A DNA stretch of 64,000 bases, from positions 4,402,001-4,466,000 of the forward strand of contig OY987250.1 in the NCBI GenBank assembly GCA_963920765.1, written 5' to 3'. The notes below the pieces were generated by a model. It was not told the origin of the DNA and did not search any database. It saw nothing but the letters and a program-made list of their open reading frames with translations. Shown here one piece after another: positions 11,601 to 23,353 of this stretch. The translations under genes were made by a program, and so were the position numbers. Each line of letters starts with the position of its first letter. Position 1 is the first letter of the stretch. Origin of the DNA: Ulota crispa (taxonomy: Eukaryota; Streptophyta; Bryopsida; Orthotrichales; Orthotrichaceae).

Positions 11601-12371
11601 TAAAACTTCCTCGCGAGCTATCGGCTCAGTATCTTGATGTTCTGAGCTTTCTCTGTTAGGAATACTGACCTCAGCATTCACACTCATAGAGGCTGGTGGA
11701 TCTCCTTCACTCTGTTTCGTCAGCTTATCTTCGACTACGCGTTCGTGTTTAGCCGCCTCAATAACGTCGACCTCCTTCGCCCCTTGTGCATCCACATCTT
11801 CATCACGCTTATCGCCTTTCTCCGACAGCGTCTCAGTCTCTGGCTCCAGCTCGCCCTCTTCCCTTTCGCCGTTCTTATTGACCACTGCTTCCACGTCCAT
11901 GGCCGCTGCCTCGTCCTCTTCTCTCTTAGCATTGGTCCTCATCGTCCCTCCCAATGCCTCACGTCGCTCACTTTCATTCTCACTCTTTACGTTGGTCTCT
12001 CCTTCGCCCTCCTCCTTTCTATTAGCAGGTGCATCCTTGGACTTAGCTCCCGGTCGTCCAAAATTATGCAAGCTGCCGTTCTCCGAACCATCCTTAGATC
12101 CTATCGCTTTAGTACTATCGCCCTTCTCATCAGCGATTGCAATTTTCCCCTGACTCGTAACAGCTCCATCTCGTCGCCTTGTCTGTTCCTCTTCATTTCT
12201 AAAATCCCTCTCTATTCCCGACCTTCCCTGCGAACCAGAACCTGAACCTCCCTCTCTTCGTTTCACACGAGGCGTGTCATGCCGTCCCTCCTTACCTGAA
12301 GCCACCAAGGCCTCCTGTCCTACGTTTTCCACCTTCACTAACGTCACGTCCGAAGACCTCTGCCTCTTCAT
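8596..12371 (-). CDS. OBE: OBERON family PHD-finger protein (OBE3/OBE4-like)
   Basis: Two coding exons on the minus strand, 12371-9794 and 9146-8596. They join through a GTAAGT donor and a CAG acceptor in matching phase (G|AT), giving about 1042 residues. The ATG at 12371 opens MKRQRSS, like the MKRLRSS start typical of OBE3/OBE4; an in-frame TTG upstream is not used. The first ~690 residues are charged and disordered. Residues ~691-785 hold the Cys/His-rich OBERON PHD region (CMCVVCSKFDFDANTC, CDFCLHWCHTDCG). The second exon is a long coiled coil (IEELESVVRIKQAEA) matching the family's C terminus. Known family role: nuclear plant-specific chromatin readers needed for embryo meristem initiation and auxin-dependent patterning; PHD and coiled coil mediate histone binding and dimerisation. 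Odd: repeats of the coding tail follow the stop. Confidence 0.9.
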
Positions 12372-13490
12372 TCTGCCAAAAACCAAAACAATTGCAGTCC
12401 TCTCTTCTTACATGAACCTCCTCAACCCTTTCCCTCCCACGCCAGGCATGTGTCCGAGCCTCTAAGTCTTAACACGCTCAACGCGCACGCGTCTTCTAGT
12501 CTTCCCGTCCTTCCAAGAAAAAAAACAACAACACTCCAATACAACCTTCTCCTCCACACCAAAAAAAAGGACACTCGTCAACTCAATCACAAATATTTCA
12601 AACCTCGCAATCGAGAGCTCTCATATCAATCAATACTCTCTAAACCACGCCACGCCATGTCCTGCCACTAAAGAAAAGCCATCACTACGCCAAATTCACG
12701 ACAGCTCTCCAGCTCCGCTACCAAAGCGCAATCCGTCGCGCCTTCTCAATCGCTCGCCGTCCGAAGAAAACCAGAGAGAGCTGAACTGACGACGACCACC
12801 GCATCGCATGGTCAAACAGCAACGGAGCATGAGCCCTTCTCAAACCCTCGCACACTGCCGGCCCACGCGGCGCAGGGTTTCCTGCAACGGCGACCACGAC
12901 GACTGACTAGTGACTACCGGCAGTCCCGGGGCATTCAGCGAGCGGAACAAGCACATAGCAGGTGAGGCAGGCGAGGCGAGGCAGGGCGGCATTGCTCTTC
13001 GCCATGGCCAACGAAACGAGGAAAACGGCGACAACGACGGGAGCAGAGAACAAGACTGGGGAGCGAGGGAACCACAAGACCGGCAGAGTCTGGCCATTTA
13101 TTGAACGCTATGCAGGGATGTTCAATTCTCTGGGGAGGGGTCAACCTTTCCCGCGGGCCGGTCTTCCCGGCCTCTCAAAGTCTTCGGGCCTGGCGGGCCT
13201 GGCCCCCCAACGGCAACGGCACGGGACCGGTCGTTCAGTGAGTCCCTTTCTTTCACGGCCTCTGTCACCGTGTCTGTCTATGTCTCCACGTTAGCGAAGG
13301 ACGGCCTTCGCTGCTGGTCTTCCTTCCAGGTTGGTGGATCTATTACCGAGCGAGCGAATTTTTCCCCTGACAGTCCAGTGTGCGGGGAGATTTTGAGCTC
13401 CTTCGGTAAAAAGCCTGCATTTCTCATTTTCATCCGGTTTTTTCAGTGGATGCACCGGCAATTTCCTATATACTTACACTATAATTATAA
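12372..13490 (-). promoter_or_regulatory. GC-rich 5' leader and promoter region of OBERON gene
   Basis: Upstream of the OBERON start the base composition becomes clearly GC-richer than the rest of the window until about 13450, as expected of a leader and core promoter. Several open frames on both strands are Ser/Arg/Pro-rich, show no family and probably reflect composition. No clear TATA box was found. Confidence 0.5.
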
Positions 13491-13738
13491 TTAGAAAATT
13501 TTCAGAAATGTAATTGGTTTTTAGCCGGTAAATTTAAATTTGAATCGATTTTTTGCACATTATTCGGTTGACTTTTTTTTTCTTGGCTGTCTCGATGTTA
13601 GGCTGACACTGAGGTGATTTCACCTCTGAAGTTCACATTAGGTAATGTGATTCACCTGAGGAGTGAACTCCAAAAAAACACCTTGGTGGTTTTGGTGAGT
13701 AGCAATTTGGACACAAGCATGAATGCGGATGGAGGTCG

Positions 13739-13834
13739 TCACCCACCCATCTTGCTTTCATTCTTGTCATGCTCCTTGTACTTGCGCTGCTTGTGCTGGT
13801 CCAGCTCTTGCAGCGTTGTTGTTGCGAAAGCTGA
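13739..13834 (-). other. Short exon-like relic, charged helix
   Basis: The minus strand reads ...LQELDQHKQRKYKEHDKNES and then stops after KMGG. It is a strongly charged, helix-forming tail unlike random AT-rich DNA, in a locally GC-richer patch. No family recognised and no neighbouring exon found. Confidence 0.25.
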
Positions 13835-14039
13835 AGTCTAAACACAAACTCCCTCAAACTCACAGGTGTTTGAGACTTTGGGCATGAGAAACTTGAAGGC
13901 CAGCTTTTAAGTTTGAAACCCCCTACTCATGATCAGTGATTGCAAATGTGATTTTCACTTTTAGCACAAGTGACTAAAAACAGTGCTAAGGTCAGAGCAA
14001 GCTCTAAAATGGTGCACCTCCTCAAATGTACTAAGCTTG

Positions 14040-14631
14040 TAAGGTAGGAGGCTCATAAACCGACCATCTAAGAGCTAAAACTAAATTTTGGAGAGGGAGA
14101 ACTTCTTAAATATTTTTTAGTAAAATTTACTTAAAAGACAAGAAGAAGAATTGAAATTGAACCCAAGTTTATTCATATTTTTTGGAGTTTTGTAGAGTTA
14201 CTTATGAAATTTTGAAGCTAAAATGGCATAGGGCTCTAAAATTGTTCACCTCCTCAAATGTACACCACTTGTACATTTTGGAAATCTATGAAAAAAAAAG
14301 CATGTACAAAGTGAGCACATTTCGAAGGGTGAGCGATTTTAGAGCCTGGACGGTTTTCTAGCCTCCTACCTTACATGTTGTTTTTCATAATCCTTCAACA
14401 ATGTATAGGTCATGTGTATTTGAGGAGGTGCATCATTTTGGAGACCTATGGTATTTCCACTTCAAAATTTCATAACTAATTCCACAAAGCTCCAAAATAT
14501 ATGAAATAACATGAATTAGATGTCAATTCCTCTTTTCTTAGGAAATTTACAAACAAATACTTCAAGAAGTTTCACCTCCCCAAAATTCAATTTCAGCCCT
14601 TAAATGCTCCATTTTAGAACCTCCTACCTTA
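14040..14631. mobile_element. TA-flanked palindromic MITE (AGGTAGG family), copy 2
   Basis: Left end TAAGGTAGGAGGCTCATAAA; right end is the inverted GAACCTCCTACCTTA. The arms match over about 230 bp, with phrases such as 'cacctcctcaaatgta' inverted as 'tatttgaggaggtgcat'. A further inner GCCTCCTACCTTA near 14361 suggests another end, possibly an internal duplication or nested copy. TA at both edges suggests Tc1/mariner type. Confidence 0.6.
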
Positions 14632-14639
14632 TTGACACA

Positions 14640-14968
14640 TGCACTAGAGAATCAATATATCATCTACCAAATGCGTGTAAACTCTCAAATTTTGATGTTG
14701 ATGTTTAGGCACTCAAATTCCATGCAAAACGTACCATATTTGTGCATGTTGCTAGCTTCTCATTATTGATGGTTTAAAGATTAGTAGCAACAATGGTACC
14801 TCATATGAGCAAGGCCAAGCTTGTTAGGAGAGGAATGCTTTCCAATTACTTAACTTGCCCCTATGAGATCATTGAACATGGCAAACGCTTTCTCATTGTT
14901 TGAAATCAACAAAAGGGAGCTTTTTATTGGTACAAGAAATGTGTCAGATTTGGACGTTTTCAAAGGGA
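14640..14968 (+). mobile_element. Degenerate relative of the 51285 Stowaway-like element
   Basis: The stretch from 'tcatctaccaaatgcgtgta' to 'gttttcaaagggacatag' aligns throughout with 51390-51700, for example 'aaagattagtagcaaca', 'gcaaggccaagctt' and 'ggcaaacgctttctca'. The canonical terminus CTCCCTCTGTCC is decayed here, so this is an older or truncated copy. Confidence 0.7.
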
Positions 14969-15594
14969 CATAGAGATTATGATTTTTTCTTTTAGCACAA
15001 GTGACTAATAACACTGCTAAAAAGCTAAAATTTTCAAATTTAACACAAAAATGTTAACATTTTTCTTAGGTTCATAAAAAGATTGTTAGCAATCCTCATA
15101 AATATAGCCAATTTAAAATATGTTTCCCTTGATTTTTCCTTTTTATTCCTTTTGAAGTTTTGTCAATGAGCACTAGTGATCCCAAATTTGGTTTTCAATT
15201 TTAGATCAAGTGGCTAAAACACTGCTAAGAAGCTATTTTTTTTGTAGCAATCCTGCAAAATTTAGCGTCTTTAAAGATCGCTAATGAGCTCTTTCTTTTT
15301 AGTCACACATAGAAAAATTCATTAAAAAATATCATTTTTATGTGAAATTTGAAAATGGCATGTGTGCGAAAGTAATGAGAAATTAAAGTTAATTGGTACG
15401 TTTTCTACATCTATGTTCAAATTCAATTGTTGCATGCTTTTCAGTGAGGTTGATTTATGCAGACATAATATTCAATGAGCATCTTCCTTTTCTTAACATA
15501 TAGGCCCAAGCCCAATTTTTCTCAAGAAACACAGAAAACTGCCATTTTCTGTGTTTTGATCCTAAAAAAATTTAATTTTCAAAATTTTACAAAT
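14969..15594. other. AT-rich spacer
   Basis: No gene or complete repeat recognised. The phrase 'tttagcacaagtgactaa' recurs near 13960 and 14991, hinting at a dispersed repeat. Confidence 0.4.
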
Positions 15595-15825
15595 CTAACC
15601 GAAGGTTTCTGCATAGGACATATACAAAGAGCTATAGTAAAAATTAATAAGGTTTGACCGTAGAGACATAACACTGTTAACTCTTCTTTGGGGGTCCCTT
15701 TTTCTCCCCTTAATATGAGGATCCCCAAGCAAATGAATACCAGCGGCTAAGGGCATGCACCAACCAGCTTTCAATAATTTATAACTAAAACCTCCCCAGG
15801 TATCTGCGGAGGCATATACTTCCAT
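15595..15825 (-). other. GC-richer open frame of unknown origin
   Basis: A 76-codon minus-strand frame includes residues WCMPLAAGIHLLGDPHI and GRKRDPQRRVNSVMSLRSN. Its composition differs from the flanking AT-rich DNA. It looks like inserted coding or organellar sequence, but I cannot name a family. No splice sites support a gene model. Confidence 0.25.
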
Positions 15826-18800
15826 CGGAGGGGAAGTTTAAAGGCTAGTTAACAATGTTACGGATTGAGAGGTGTGAGTGTTTGAAGTTGGTGTAAAAAG
15901 TATTTTCTCACCTTTGTCTAAAAAATTTGGGTCCTTTTGATCACATGTGGTGGACATTTTTTACACCATAGGTGTTGTAGAGAGTTTGTTGCTAACATGC
16001 TCCAAATCATGTTAAGCATACCTCCACCAATTTTTAAGGTCATTGAAGACTTGGAACACATCCTACATGGCCTTGCATTGCAAGCATGCGTTTGAGATTT
16101 TCATAAAATTAGGATTTTTTTATGAGGGATAATTCATAAATTCAAATGGCAAATTGAAAGAGTTTAACTTTTTTGACACCCACAACAAAAATTGAAAAAA
16201 AAAATCAAATCTCTAAAAGCTATTGCAATTCAAAAATTTAATGTATTTATCAAATACAAAAATGAATTTATCTAATACAGTATTACTTTTGGTATATTCT
16301 AGTGATGGGTCATGCCTTCATTGGTGGCCCTTGTGAGAAGTCAACAAAATTTGACATGCCCAACATGTCCCTTGAATAAATAAATAAAACATAAAATACC
16401 TATATCTTTGAACTGTGAATCCAATTTTAATTAAAATTGCACTCTTGCGTAGCCCTTGCAAAACTCTATTTCAAAAATATGATAACAAAACCCAACAAAA
16501 AAAACCTACTCAAAATCCATTTTGTACTATGTAGGCACAATGGGCTTTTAGGGGTTAATTTAGATTTAATATGGCTTGTTTTTGGATGCACAATTGCTTT
16601 TAGGATATCATAACTCAATTTGTTGAGGGTTGAATTTGGAAGCGTGTACTTTTGGTGGAGGGCATACTCTTGTCGTGGAGAAGAATGCATGTCAAGTAAG
16701 ATGTTAGTAGAGTGAGACTTGAACGAAAAGATGATGGTGGGTGTGTGAACTTATCCATCTTCCATGACCACTTAGAATATTCTAAAAGTTTGAAGCAATT
16801 GACTAAAGTTCTTACAGAAAGTTATTGAGAAAACAACGTATCAAGTGGAGTGTGTTTTTTATAAGTTTATAGGATTTATAATGGAAAATTTGCCCACTTT
16901 TAAGAATTGTGACTTTAATTTTTGAATAGTCATGGTAAAGTTGTCCGCTTTTGGCATATAGAAAACATACTAGAAGAAAAAAATTGTTCCCACAAGCATA
17001 GCAAAGTTCAATGAGGAGGGGTTCATTTTTAAAAATGTGTGACAAGTCACACATTTCTTGATCTAAAAGCTCATGCTATGTTAATGATGTGGGCAATTTT
17101 ATACAAACTCATCCTTTTCAGATTTGATGAGAAAACTTGGCATAAAATCCCAATTGTGCCGAGGAATTCTTCAAAAATATAAAGCTTTTCTTTTTTTTGG
17201 CAACGTTTGGAAATGCAAATTGCAATCATAAACCTATACGTCCTCGATTCTCAACATTCTTGAGGCATGGTATATAGCGTTTATCCAATATGTTATTGTC
17301 AATAATTATTGGAAATTGTATACTGACATGAATCCGAGCATATATCATTTATTAATATTTTATATGTATTGCAAAACAAAATTGTAACTAATGTAATTGT
17401 ATAAAAATAAAAGCAAGCACATAATTAAAGATATATTGGCAAGAAGAGATTTTTTTTTATTTTTTTTATATAAACTCACTTCCTTCAATATCCCAACTAT
17501 GGTTCTCTCAAGCGCGTGCATTAAAGAATATAGATTTAGAACTTCAATCAACCCTGGATACAACAAAGACAATGACATTTTTTTGTAAGGTTTTTGTATG
17601 TTTTTTTTTCTGTGTCATCTTTTAATTGCACAAGATAGCTAGTTGAATGTTTTATTTATTGGCATTTGATGTCTTGAATATGTGTTTGAAGAACTTGACT
17701 TGTACATAAAATTCATTTTTACTCTTATCACAAGAATGAAAATTACATTTATTGGTCTTTAGACAAGTTGACAACTAAATAGTACATTTCTTGATTTATA
17801 TGGTTAGGCCTTCACCAAATTTTAGGAAATACAAAAGAAAACTATTGGAGGAATGCATTTACAATTAAAAGCTCCTCACCATGAATTTTTAATGTTGGAT
17901 TCATCTATTTCAAAACTCATCCAACATGCATTTTGTAACACTTTAGGTGTTTCAAAATGCTCAATATAAATGCCAAAATAAAAAGCTTTTAGGTACGGAA
18001 AGATACTTGGACAACTTCATTGAATGGCTTCCACAATTCAATTACTAGTCAATTTTATTTTTACATGCATAGCATGCTAGAGTACTTTGTGCATTTTGGA
18101 TGTGTGGGCTCTATATTTAGAAATTAGATGCAATAAGCAAAATTTTATTAGTTTAAACCTCCAATAATAAAAAGACAAAGGATCATAATCTGGATATATT
18201 GTAAAATGTGGCATTAATAGATACAGTAAAAACTTTAATTTTTTTAAATTTTACTATGTCAATTAGAAATAAGCTTCAAGCACCAACAAGCATCCAAACT
18301 GACTTTGCTTCAACGACTCCCTTACAAAAAAATAAGATGAAACTTCAAGGCAAAGTGCTCTGATTTTAACATTAAATACTTGTTATAGCAATGCTATTAA
18401 CTACCTTTATTATAGCTTCATCTAAAACACTAACCTTGATTTTGTAAATTGTAACACATTTTCAAAACTACTGGATTTGTTTTTAGTTGCCATAGCCAGT
18501 TTAAAATATTTGTATTAATATTGTATGTGGAAGTTTGTAGGCAGTCCTCCACAATTTGCATGTGACATTTATTTACAAATTTTTGATGTATTTGGAGAAG
18601 TTTATTTTATTGTAATGTGTTTTCTTTGAAAGAGTTACTCACAAAAGTAAAGGAGATTTGCTTAGGATTATTCTAAACCAAGAGGCTAAACCCAATATTA
18701 ATCATGCTACAGCATATGAATTCTCATGTCTCAAGAATAGCCCTCATTGTTCATTTTTTGGATTAAATACAAATACAATTACATGCAGAAATGCATAATA

Positions 18801-19445
18801 AAAACAAATAAAACCCAGATAATAACAAAGCTTTCAATATTCAAGTAAAAGCATATTTTTGCAAGGGTCCCTAAACAATTTCTCAGTAACGTCACACTCA
18901 CTTGTTTTGATAATGAAGTAAGTTTAAAGTGAAAAATCCTTGGTGTACCAAATCTAAAGCAGCCTTTTATTAAACAAGGAGCTCCGTTAAAAGAATCTTT
19001 ATCCTCGTAGCATTGACTTTTTGAGTACAATATCTAATTAAACTTCCCCATGAGAACTTCTATTGGTGCAAATCTTCCTCCCTCTTATCGTGTCAAGTTT
19101 GAGGTTGATTATTTGTTCACCAATTTACATAGAAAAATTGCATTAGTTATGTTCCCTAGCAGTGTTCACAAACATTGTAACCTTAGCAAGTCTTCTACTA
19201 AATTCTTTTACAGCAACCGAAACAAATGTGAATCTCACTTGAAATTCTGATTCTTTAGTACATTTCGCACATTCAATAACGATTTTAGCAACTTGATATA
19301 ATCATGAAACTTTCACGTTTGGAATCAGAGTCTTTCATAGTTGTTCACAATGTGGCTAAATTCACCAAATTTTATACCAGTTTTTTTTATTGCAACAAAT
19401 AAATTATGAATCTTATTGCAAAGTTTAATCTTCTTTAGAGTTCGT
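15826..19445. other. AT-rich gene-free stretch
   Basis: About 3.6 kb with no supported exon, RNA gene or complete transposon. Open frames are short and low in complexity. Confidence 0.5.
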
Positions 19446-19667
19446 GTAAGGTAGGGGGCTCAAAAATAGTTATAGCACATAAGCGTTCGCTAAATGGGAA
19501 TCACACTCCTAGCTTGGAGAAAAAAACAATGGTGATTTGAACAATCAATGTATTTGATTTACTACTTTCTGGAGCTCGCATCTGACCAATCATAACTGGC
19601 CTTCACCCCACTCCCCTCATATGGAAGGACGCCCTTAGAGTATTGTCATTGCAAACGGAAAGGCACA

Positions 19668-19985
19668 TTAAACTTGTACCTTTGCAGGAGGACATAGAGT
19701 CTGGGCCTCCACCGTAAAGCCGCTACCAACTTCTAGAGAACACGGAGTGCCGGTACAAATTTTATTGTGGAGGTCTTTCATGCTCATGGTAAAGCTCATG
19801 GAAGGATTAAAGTAACTTAATATAGTTGAAAGGGTCTGGAGAGAAGAAGCAGAAAGGGCGGAAAGGGTGTTGGCCATAGTAAGAGGCGAGAGATTAGCGT
19901 GAATATAATGGGAGTGTTTTGGAAATGATGGATCTGCTACTGCAATTGGCCCACTTTGTGTGGCTCTCCAAAACACTTGTCGCAC
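19668..19985 (-). other. Exon-like open frame, unrecognised
   Basis: A 105-codon minus-strand frame with balanced composition (SGPIAVADPSFPKHSHYIHA, then MANTLSALSASSLQTLS) ends at a good splice-donor context, GCAAAG|GTACAA, near 19675. It lies in a GC-richer island (about 19550-20600) inside AT-rich DNA. The island is loosely bounded by TAAGGTAGGGGGCTC near 19448 and TTCTACCTTA near 20212, which resemble the ends of the TA-flanked MITEs. Family unknown; a captured or decayed host exon is the likeliest reading. Confidence 0.3.
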
Positions 19986-20597
19986 TCTCTTCCAGCAATA
20001 GGGGTGAAGCTGCTCAAATTCTTTATCATTCCAACTTTAGAAAACCATAAAAAATTCTATAAGAATTCAAACAATATGAAAAGATTTGGATTGGATGCTG
20101 ATTCCAGTTATTTTGAAAGGAGAATTTATTGAAAAAAGTCTAGTAAAAAGTCGCAGTCCACCAAATCTACAAATCAGCTGGTAAAGGATAACTTTAAGGA
20201 TCTTCTACCTTACTGTATTCTGAGCCACTTGAGCTCATCATGAAAAACCACAGTTGGAATCAGAGTCCCTGAGTTATAAATGGGAGAAAAAGGTGTCATA
20301 AATGCAGGTGTCAGAAGAGGAGTATGAAAAATTTCTGTGGTTTTGTTGAAGAATATATGCAGGTCATAACTTACGTTGAGGTCTGAGGGAGTGAGGGGTT
20401 GGGAATTTGGAGATCCCTAGGCAAGAGTCAAAAGCAGGGGGTTTCAAAAAGCAACCAGAGAGATTTTCTAAAGCGGGACTTTGCAAGTCAAAAGAAGCCG
20501 GTTTCTCCCCCTCCAAAGAAGTTCCCAGCACAGTCAATGCTGTTGCACCCCCTGTACCCCCCTCCCCTTATTTACTCCCATTCTGGTCTGGCTCGGT

Positions 20598-21245
20598 TTA
20601 ACCCCATTGTCCCTTCGGGGATAAATGAGATTTTGGGCATGTACCTATGGTTAAACTGCTTTGTGTGATTTTTCAAAAATTTTATGAATGATGGGGAAAT
20701 CAAAGATCTATGTGGGCATCTAAATTTTTCTTCATTCCGACATTTATTGAAGAAGCTAAAAATGAATTTATGGAAAACAAGGGACTCCAGGCAGCCCAAA
20801 AACTTCTTTAAAATTTGTATTCTTTTCAAATAAAAATCTGAAATAGGTTCTCTATACTTAATATACGTGGGGAGCTTTGCACTCTCAAAATCACACCTGC
20901 CCGTAATTGAAAATTTCTCATAACTTTCATCTCATCAGTCAAAATTGAATGAGTCAAAGCTCCCCATGTAAATTAAGTGTAGAGAACATATTTCAGATTT
21001 TTATTTGAAAAAAATGCATATTTTAAAGAAGTTTTTGGGCTGCCTGGAGTCCCTTGTTTTCCATAAATTCATTTTTAGCTTCTTCAATAAATGTCGAAAT
21101 GAAGAAAAATTTAGATGCCCACATAGATCTTTGATTCCCCATCATTCAAAAAAATTTCAAAAAATCACACAAAGCAATTTAGCCATAGGTATATGCCCAA
21201 AATCCCATTTGTTCCCCAAAAGGGCCAACGGTCCTTTAGGGGTTC
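20598..21245. mobile_element. TTAA-type palindromic MITE, family C, copy 1
   Basis: Starts TTAACCCCATTGTCCCTTCG and ends GGTCCTTTAGGGGTT. The halves 20620-20890 and 20945-21225 are inverted copies of each other ('aaacttctttaaaat' against 'attttaaagaagttt'). The same arm sequence recurs at 27560-27850 and, more diverged, within 32641-33566. Confidence 0.7.
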
Positions 21246-21377
21246 CACATAGGTTGAAGTGGGGCCAGGGTGGAAAATTATCAATTTTTTTACAAATAAG
21301 GGTAAAATTAACAATTTCTTCCTTGTTTTGACGTTGTACAATGGTAAGGTAGGAGCACCCCAATACAAACAGTGCAC

Positions 21378-22271
21378 ATAACCCCTAAAGGACCAAGGAC
21401 CCCCTTTGGGCTTTATGAGAACTTGGGCAGGCTCAATTGACTTCATAATTTGGAAATTTTTCATGAAATTTTTAGGATGGATGCTACTCATCATAATCTA
21501 CATATGAAGCTTTATTTCATGTCATTCCAATAAGTAGTGCAAAAGTTAGAAGGTTTTTTCAATTTCAATGTCAAACCAGGCAACAAAAAATATGTTCTAA
21601 TTTTTATTTATTTAATTAGAGAATTGTATGGATTGATACCTACGCAAAAAAAATTGAATCGCTCAATTCCAAATAATGAGGTAAGTGTTAAAAGGAGTTT
21701 TATTTTGCGGGTAATGAAGGTAGGAAGAGGGTAGAAAAATCATATAAAGTTATTTGTTACTCTCAATTTTGAAAATTTTCAAATGAAAATGAAAAATAAA
21801 GTTACTAATTGTCTATTAGAGCATTCTCACCATTGGAATTAACAATTTTCAAGTTCTTCCAAAACTTATTAGCATATTAGTTATATATTTCATTATCAAC
21901 ACCTTTTACTTTAAAACTTTTGTAAAAATGAATCTATTTTTGGTTTATTTTTTAAATTTTCCAACATACTGCCAAAATTGCACAAGAAATACAACATATG
22001 TGTTTTTCTCTAAAAAGTTTGAAAATTAAAACTTCACCTTCTGGAAGGACTAGAAAAGCCTATATTCTAAAATTTAGACACATTGATCTTGCAATTGGTG
22101 GGGATGTTCATTCTGAAATTTTGGGACAATGTACTTGTGCAAGTCAACCAAAGGATCCTCTAGTTGGATTTGTTAAAAAGTAAGTTTCAATGAAGATTTT
22201 GACCTTGCTTTGGGGACTAGTATTTTGAAGCAGTTTTGGGTCTCTAATCACAAAAAAAATTTAGGGGTTAA
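21378..22271. mobile_element. TTAA-type MITE, family C, copy 2, nested
   Basis: Left end ATAACCCCTAAAGGACCAAG (first base of the TTAA changed), right end AATTTAGGGGTTAA. It lies inside the 21345-22892 element. Interior is AT-rich without a transposase frame. Confidence 0.6.
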
Positions 22272-22312
22272 TAGCCCCACTCTCTACACAAGGTGGCCAT
22301 CCTAAAAGTTAA

Positions 22313-22740
22313 AGGGAGTGACTAGGGAGACACCCCCCCCAGTTGCTAGGGAGACACCCCATGCACATTGGGATGGGGGAATTTTAGATATTTATCATCA
22401 AGCTAAATTTGGAAAGTCTACATTCAAATCTAGTTTTAGAAACATTGATTTAGTCTAAAACTACGAAGGAGGTTACAATTGAACAACGCCCAATAGTAAA
22501 GCTTAACTTTTTTTACAAAAAGGGTAAAAATAACAATTCATCCCCTAACTAAGTTTTTCTATTAGACATAGTTCAATTGTAACCTCCTTTGTAGTTATAG
22601 ACTAAATCAAGGTCTCTAATTCCAAATTTGAATTCAAACTTTCCAAATTCAACTTGATGGTAAATATCTAAAATCCCCTCCCCCCAATGTGCATGGGGTG
22701 TCTCCCTAGCAATTAGGAGGTGTCTCCCTAGTCGCTCCCA
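22313..22740. mobile_element. Long-TIR MITE nested in the 21345 element
   Basis: Inverted arms of about 100 bp: GGGAGTGACTAGGGAGACAC on the left and GGTGTCTCCCTAGTCGCTCCC region on the right, with 'ccccatgcacattggg' inverted as 'cccaatgtgcatgggg'. Flanks AAGTTAAA and AATTTAAA agree at 7 of 8 positions, a plausible target duplication. Superfamily not assigned. Confidence 0.6.
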
Positions 22741-23037
22741 ATTTAAATCTAGGTAAGTTATATATAGCTTATCATTTTGGTTAACAACAATAAGCTATCT
22801 ATGACTTACCTAGATTTAAATTCTAAAATGACCACCTTGTGTAGAGAGTGACACTATTAGATACACTGTTGATATTGGGTGCTCCTCCCTTATCTCCTTT
22901 TTGGCACATGAACTAAAGTAATCTCTAAATCCATATTTGAATTCAAAATTTCCAAATTCAAATACCAAAGTCTAAAATCTTACCTTTTTTGACGGGTGGA
23001 AAATCAAAGCTTTTTCGTCATTGCTCCCACATCTATG

Positions 23038-23353
23038 TAAGGTAGAAACACCCATCCTCGTGAGGGTCCCCATAACCATCACCTCTAAAATCTTGAAAAA
23101 TTTGTGGAAGTAAATAGATGTAATGATAAGGATGTACAACATGCAAACATGAAACCTTAGTGTTGGTTATGGGGGTAATGACAGTTTCCTCTTTAAAAAT
23201 TCACCTTATTCTCACAGTATCCAAACAATGCATTCAAAAGTGCAAACTCATTATTTTTCTATTGCTAATAGGATCCTATCATTTGCTAAATGTTTCTTAA
23301 TAATCATCATATTCAAAACCCTTAAACTCACGCTTATGGATGTTCCTACCTTA
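23038..23353 (+). mobile_element. TA-flanked MITE (AGGTAGG family), copy 4
   Basis: Ends TAAGGTAGAAACACCCATCC and GATGTTCCTACCTTA. The interior is closely similar to 2494-2812. Its right TA overlaps the TTAA of the next element at 23351. Confidence 0.65.

Larger units (their letters stand above)
21345..22892. mobile_element. TA-flanked MITE (AGGTAGG family), copy 3, with two insertions
   Basis: Left end TAAGGTAGGAGCACCCCAAT and right end TTGGGTGCTCCTCCCTTA. The intact relative at 36122-36344 shows what lies between: 'cactctacac...ggtggtcattct' and 'ttgtgtagagagtgac'. In this copy the sequence is split by elements at 21378-22271 and 22313-22740; removing both restores co-linearity with the 36-kb copy. 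Confidence 0.7.

Noticed and set aside
11745-12245. Long plus-strand frame (166 codons) opposite the OBERON exon
   Set aside because: Antisense shadow of the charged N-terminal coding region; no family resemblance.
12962-13294. Open frames on the plus strand in the GC-rich flank of OBERON, suggestive of a divergent gene
   Set aside because: Composition-driven Arg/Ser/Pro-rich sequence with no domain, overlapping frames on both strands, and no splice evidence.
20572-21494. Similar proteins on opposite strands (phrase FLGCLESLVFHKFIFSFFNK)
   Set aside because: They match because they lie in the two arms of a palindromic MITE; not genes.
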